Shown here: piece after piece, positions 62,699 to 64,000 of the stretch
Layout of the letters: every line of letters begins with the position of its first letter
How positions within the stretch are numbered: the stretch's first letter is position 1
NCBI GenBank assembly: GCA_046350655.1
Contig: JAXMAB010000005.1
Location: forward strand, 558,001 to 622,000
Reading direction: 5' to 3'
DNA length: 64,000 bases
Source: JAEUHO01 sp046350655
GTDB lineage: Bacteria > Planctomycetota > PLA2 > JAEUHO01
The notes under the pieces: generated by a model
Seen by the model: only the letters and a program-made list of their open reading frames with translations
The model's database searches: none
Told to the model about the DNA's origin: nothing
Translations under genes and position numbers: made by a program

Positions 62699-64000
62699 AT
62701 GACGCGCCGCGCCCTCCCCTTCGCCGTCCTCGTCGTCGCGGTGGGTGCCGGCGTCCTCTTCTTCTTGTGGGGGTCGGGGCGACGCGGGAGCGACGACACG
62801 GACGGGGGCGTCCCGTCGGCCGACGAGATCGCCGACCCGAGCCGCAGGAGCGGGTCGGCGCCGGGCGCGATCGACGGCCCGCCGCGATCGGGCGCCCCCG
62901 GCACCGCGGCCGACGCGCCGTCCGCGGGGTCGCCGACCCGGTCGGCGGGCGCGGGGGACCCGACCGCGCGGTGGGTCGTCTCGGGGACCGTCGTCGCCGC
63001 GGGCGAGGGCACGCCGCTGGCCGGTGCGACGCTCGCGATCGAACCCGACCGACACCCCGAAACCCTCGGTGCCACCGAGGGTTCTCGGCCACCGGGCCTC
63101 GCGTCCATGAGCACCGACGGCGCCGGGAACTTCCGCGTGGCGCTCGACGCGGGCGCCCCCACGGCGATGTCCGTCCGGCACCCCGACGGCCGACCCGCCG
63201 TGGTGACGATCGACGGGTCGTCGCTCGCGTTGCGGATCGAGCTCGACGCCGGCTTCCTCGTGGCGGGGCGCGTCGTGTCGCGCGGCGGGAAGGCGCTCGA
63301 GGGCGCGACCGTGACGCCGGCGGGGGGGGCTTCGGACCCGGCAGGCTGGCAGCTCGCGGCGCTCGCCAGCGCGACGTCCGACCGGGACGGCCGGTTCGCG
63401 GTGCGGGTGGACCCGAAGGCGCCCGGCGCGCTGTCGGTCTCGCACCCGACCCACGTGACGCGGCAGGTGTCGCTCGAGCTCGCGGTCGCGGGGGAACGCG
63501 TCATCGAGCTCACGCCGGCCCTGGTCGCGTGGTTCCGGCCGCGGGGGGCCGACCGGCCGCACCTCGATCGTGCGCTCGTCGTCTGGACGTCGGGCGCGCG
63601 GAGCGGGCAGGAGACGCTGCTCGGGTCGGTCCGGCTGCCGCGGGTCGATCCGCCGTGGCCGGACGTCGTGGGCCGCGTGGAGTTGCCCCTGGACCCCGCG
63701 GGGACGCCGATCTCGCTGCGGATCGCGGTGCCCGGGTTCCTGCCCTGGACGGAGGAACTGACGTCGGCGCCGCCGGAGGGCGAGGTGCGGGCGATCGACG
63801 TCGCGCTCGAGCGCGACCCGGCCGCCGGCGCGGTCGCGGTGAGCCTCGAGCGGCCGGACGGGTCGCCCATGTCGTCGCCGGCGGACGCGGTCGTCGTCGT
63901 CGAACGGGCCGACGGCGGGCCGGCGCCCGCCCACCGGAGGACGATCGACCCGAGCGGCACCCTCGTCGTCGACGGGCTCCCCGCGGGCGCGTACCGATTC
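62699..64000 (+). CDS. Anchored regulatory-domain-like protein (cut by window end)
   Basis: At least 434 residues, open to the window edge. ATG 62699 starts MTRRALPFAVLVVAVGAG, a single membrane segment, followed by a Ser/Gly/Pro/Asp-rich spacer. Beta modules come next: VVSGTVVAAGEGTPLAGATLAI, SMSTDGAGNFRVAL, VAGRVVSRGGKALEGATVTPAGG, SATSDRDGRFAVRV. These are CarboxypepD_reg-like units as in the gene at 39873, and the anchors of the two proteins align, so they are paralogues. A motif copy inside it is translated as PPGLAS between two modules. A CACCAT string 11 nt before the ATG may be a -10 variant. Confidence 0.75.
   Translation, partial: MTRRALPFAVLVVAVGAGVLFFLWGSGRRGSDDTDGGVPSADEIADPSRRSGSAPGAIDGPPRSGAPGTAADAPSAGSPTRSAGAGDPTARWVVSGTVVAAGEGTPLAGATLAIEPDRHPETLGATEGSRPPGLASMSTDGAGNFRVALDAGAPTAMSVRHPDGRPAVVTIDGSSLALRIELDAGFLVAGRVVSRGGKALEGATVTPAGGASDPAGWQLAALASATSDRDGRFAVRVDPKAPGALSVSHPTHVTRQVSLELAVAGERVIELTPALVAWFRPRGADRPHLDRALVVWTSGARSGQETLLGSVRLPRVDPPWPDVVGRVELPLDPAGTPISLRIAVPGFLPWTEELTSAPPEGEVRAIDVALERDPAAGAVAVSLERPDGSPMSSPADAVVVVERADGGPAPAHRRTIDPSGTLVVDGLPAGAYRF

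Overview
The window is very GC-rich (roughly three quarters G+C by eye) and densely coded on both strands. It looks like a Planctomycetota-type chromosome. The reasons are the family mix: VIT/VWA proteins, a DUF1573-like protein, TPR/secretin-like and carboxypeptidase-regulatory-like proteins, PEGA and giant IPT/TIG lipoproteins, McsA/McsB with ClpC, and few classical Shine-Dalgarno starts. This is inference from gene content; no rRNA or single-copy phylogenetic marker was compared. I saw no tRNA, rRNA, CRISPR array or intact transposase.

Layout. 0.1-4.3 kb: a multi-pass membrane protein, two lipoproteins and murD. 4.4-14.4 kb: a protein-quality-control block with mcsA-mcsB (protein arginine kinase and activator), an ARPP-1-like secreted protein, two tandem ClpC-derived proteins that keep four Clp_N repeats and one degenerate AAA+ module, then full ClpC. 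In this assembly full ClpC and the second paralogue each carry a one-base frame break. 14.8-17.1 kb: trpS overlapping a tryptophan 2,3-dioxygenase-like gene. 17.2-26.6 kb: mostly + strand envelope and metabolism genes (a YdjY-like anchored protein, a frame-broken membrane protein, myo-inositol-1-phosphate synthase, thiE, a secretin-like TPR protein, FkbM methyltransferase), plus a VanZ-like gene on the - strand. 26.6-29.4 kb: a distinctly less GC-rich islet with two 240-residue paralogues of unknown function around a degenerate spacer. 29.5-39.5 kb: - strand genes for an NAT-like enzyme, PAP2 phosphatase, sensor kinase and response regulator, two VWA proteins and a dGTPase-like HD hydrolase. 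39.6-44.7 kb: a regulatory-domain protein, a DUF1573-like protein and a HEAT-repeat protein. 44.7-62.5 kb: two giant IPT/TIG-repeat lipoproteins (3394 and 1904 aa) separated by a cyclophilin-like lipoprotein and small palindromic mobile repeats. 62.7 kb to the end: the start of another anchored regulatory-domain protein.

How it fits together. McsB phosphorylates arginine in proteins, and the ClpC N-domain recognises phosphoarginine. The two degenerate ClpC paralogues beside mcsAB multiply that recognition domain without a complete unfoldase. They are the best candidate for a new system here: multivalent phosphoarginine receptors, adaptors or decoys for ClpC.

Three sequence-level signals cut across the genes. 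First, an 11-bp motif CGGGCCTCGCG occurs about 22 times on both strands, often intergenic and several times as inverted pairs. Second, many genes have a TAnnnT box (often TAGGAT) ending only 6-8 nt before the start codon, which points to leaderless mRNAs. Third, a small terminal-inverted-repeat element is present in three copies, each beside the 3' end of a giant IPT gene. Positions were read by eye and may be off by a base in places.
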